The translations under genes were made by a program, and so were the position numbers. The notes under the pieces are model-generated. The model was not told the origin of the DNA. It ran no database searches and saw only the letters and a program-made list of their open reading frames with translations. A stretch of DNA of 12,904 nucleotides from RGIG7213 sp045540335 (GTDB lineage Bacteria; Bacillota; Clostridia; Oscillospirales; CAG-272), in the NCBI GenBank assembly GCA_045540335.1, contig JAZQHC010000034.1:1-12904 (forward strand). Reading direction: 5' to 3'. Within the stretch, counting starts at the first letter, position 1, and each line of letters starts with the position of its first letter. Shown here piece after piece: positions 12,737 through 12,904 of this stretch.

Positions 12737-12771
12737 TGTATAAGGTACCACACAGTACCGTAGAAATCAAC
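12737..12771 (-). promoter_or_regulatory. putative early operon promoter region
   Basis: Upstream of the first early gene, on the minus strand, lie a TTGATT (-35-like, 12771-12766) and a TATACA (-10-like, 12742-12737). Their spacing is 22 bases, too long for an ordinary sigma-A promoter. A 17-base spacing pairs TTGATT with the poor TACCTT. A promoter must lie here or further right, but the exact elements are uncertain. Confidence 0.35.
12744..12759. promoter_or_regulatory. inverted repeat, candidate operator at the early promoter
   Basis: GGTAC (12744-12748), six bases CACACA, and GTACC (12755-12759) form a perfect 5-bp inverted repeat with arm centres about 11 bp apart, one helical turn. 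It lies immediately upstream of the -10-like element and about 40 bases from the first early ATG. This is suited to a dimeric regulator. No T tract follows, so it is not a terminator. Confidence 0.45.
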
Positions 12772-12786
12772 CCTCGTTAATTTTTT

Positions 12787-12904
12787 AACAAAGTGGGCCG
12801 GATCCGTTCCGGTCCGCTTTTTTGTTTCCCGAAGATCCCCGCACCTTCCCGGATCCATCCGGCCTTCCCGCCTGGATCCGCAGCGGATCGCGTGGGCCTT
12901 TGTT
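12787..12904. other. GC-rich foldable gene-free end region, possible genome terminus
   Basis: AACAAAG (12787-12793) is the exact complement of the last seven bases, CTTTGTT (12898-12904). Between them lie the hairpin at 12795-12815, CCGGA/TCCGG (12849-12853 with 12858-12862), GATCCG/CGGATC (12875-12880 with 12884-12889), three GGATCC sites and a CCTTCCCG direct repeat (12844-12851 and 12864-12871). No open frame is evident. It may be a terminal or origin region, a structured RNA, or an assembly fold-back. Confidence 0.5.
12795..12823 (+). terminator. rightward terminator-like hairpin near the window end
   Basis: GGGCCGGA (12795-12802) pairs with TCCGGTCC (12808-12815) around a 5-base loop, with one G-T pair, and is followed by GC and TTTTTT (12818-12823). 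It has the form of a plus-strand terminator. No plus-strand gene is visible before it, so it may instead be part of the terminal structure. Confidence 0.5.

Noticed and set aside
12795..12904. Second packaging RNA at the genome end
   Set aside because: It folds well, but no promoter is visible on either strand within the window and the T tract interrupts it, so it is kept only as an unexplained terminal structure.
1..12904. CRISPR arrays, tRNA genes, insertion sequences, integrase
   Set aside because: No regularly spaced repeats, cloverleaf sequences, transposase-like proteins or recombinase motifs were seen on either strand. The phage looks strictly lytic in what is visible.

Overview
The window is most of the genome of a small podovirus of the phi29 type (protein-primed replication, Picovirinae/Salasmaviridae-like gene set). 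It is probably a phage of a Gram-positive Firmicute, perhaps a gut clostridium. The evidence is a family B DNA polymerase with the phi29 hallmark motifs, a terminal-protein candidate directly upstream of it, a gp16-like packaging ATPase, and a syntenic scaffold - major capsid - tail knob - connector - lower collar series matching phi29 genes 7-8-9-10-11. The host inference rests on sigma-A-like promoters, strong Shine-Dalgarno (SD) sites, a recurrent AAGGGGGTT ribosome site and two Gram-positive-type wall hydrolases. The left edge cuts the lower collar gene, so the tail-appendage genes expected beyond it are outside. The right edge may lie at or near a genome end.

Layout, right to left. Positions 12904-12787 are a GC-rich, foldable, gene-free terminal stretch. 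Positions 12759-10983 carry the early operon on the minus strand: an operator-like inverted repeat and weak promoter, three small unknown genes, a p6-like DNA-binding protein, a probable ssDNA-binding protein, an internal terminator and another unknown gene. Positions 10983-8176 hold two nested tiny membrane proteins, the terminal protein and the DNA polymerase, still on the minus strand. Positions 6822-8066 form a plus-strand island with the packaging ATPase and then a short non-coding, highly foldable transcription unit that has its own extended -10 promoter and terminator. Positions 6838-1 are the late region on the minus strand: holin, a membrane/coiled-coil lysis protein, an NlpC/P60-like lysin, a small conserved phage protein, a CHAP lysin, a strong internal promoter, scaffold, major capsid, a terminator, tail knob, connector and the start of the lower collar.

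The genes work together as follows. The early block primes (terminal protein), copies (polymerase) and coats (p6-like, SSB-like) the linear DNA. The structural block builds a prohead with a dodecameric connector. The ATPase, I infer with the adjacent RNA, pumps DNA through the connector. The lysis block opens the cell. Two in-operon terminators, after the capsid gene and after the SSB-like gene, look like stoichiometry valves.

The most interesting item is the unit at 7908-8066. Its predicted transcript folds so that its first bases pair with the stretch just before the terminator, giving a long closing helix with about 20 pairs and an internal loop. It lies immediately behind the packaging ATPase gene. 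This is the architecture and context of a phi29 packaging RNA (pRNA), but the sequence shows no resemblance I can recognise, and here it is linked to the ATPase rather than placed at a genome end.
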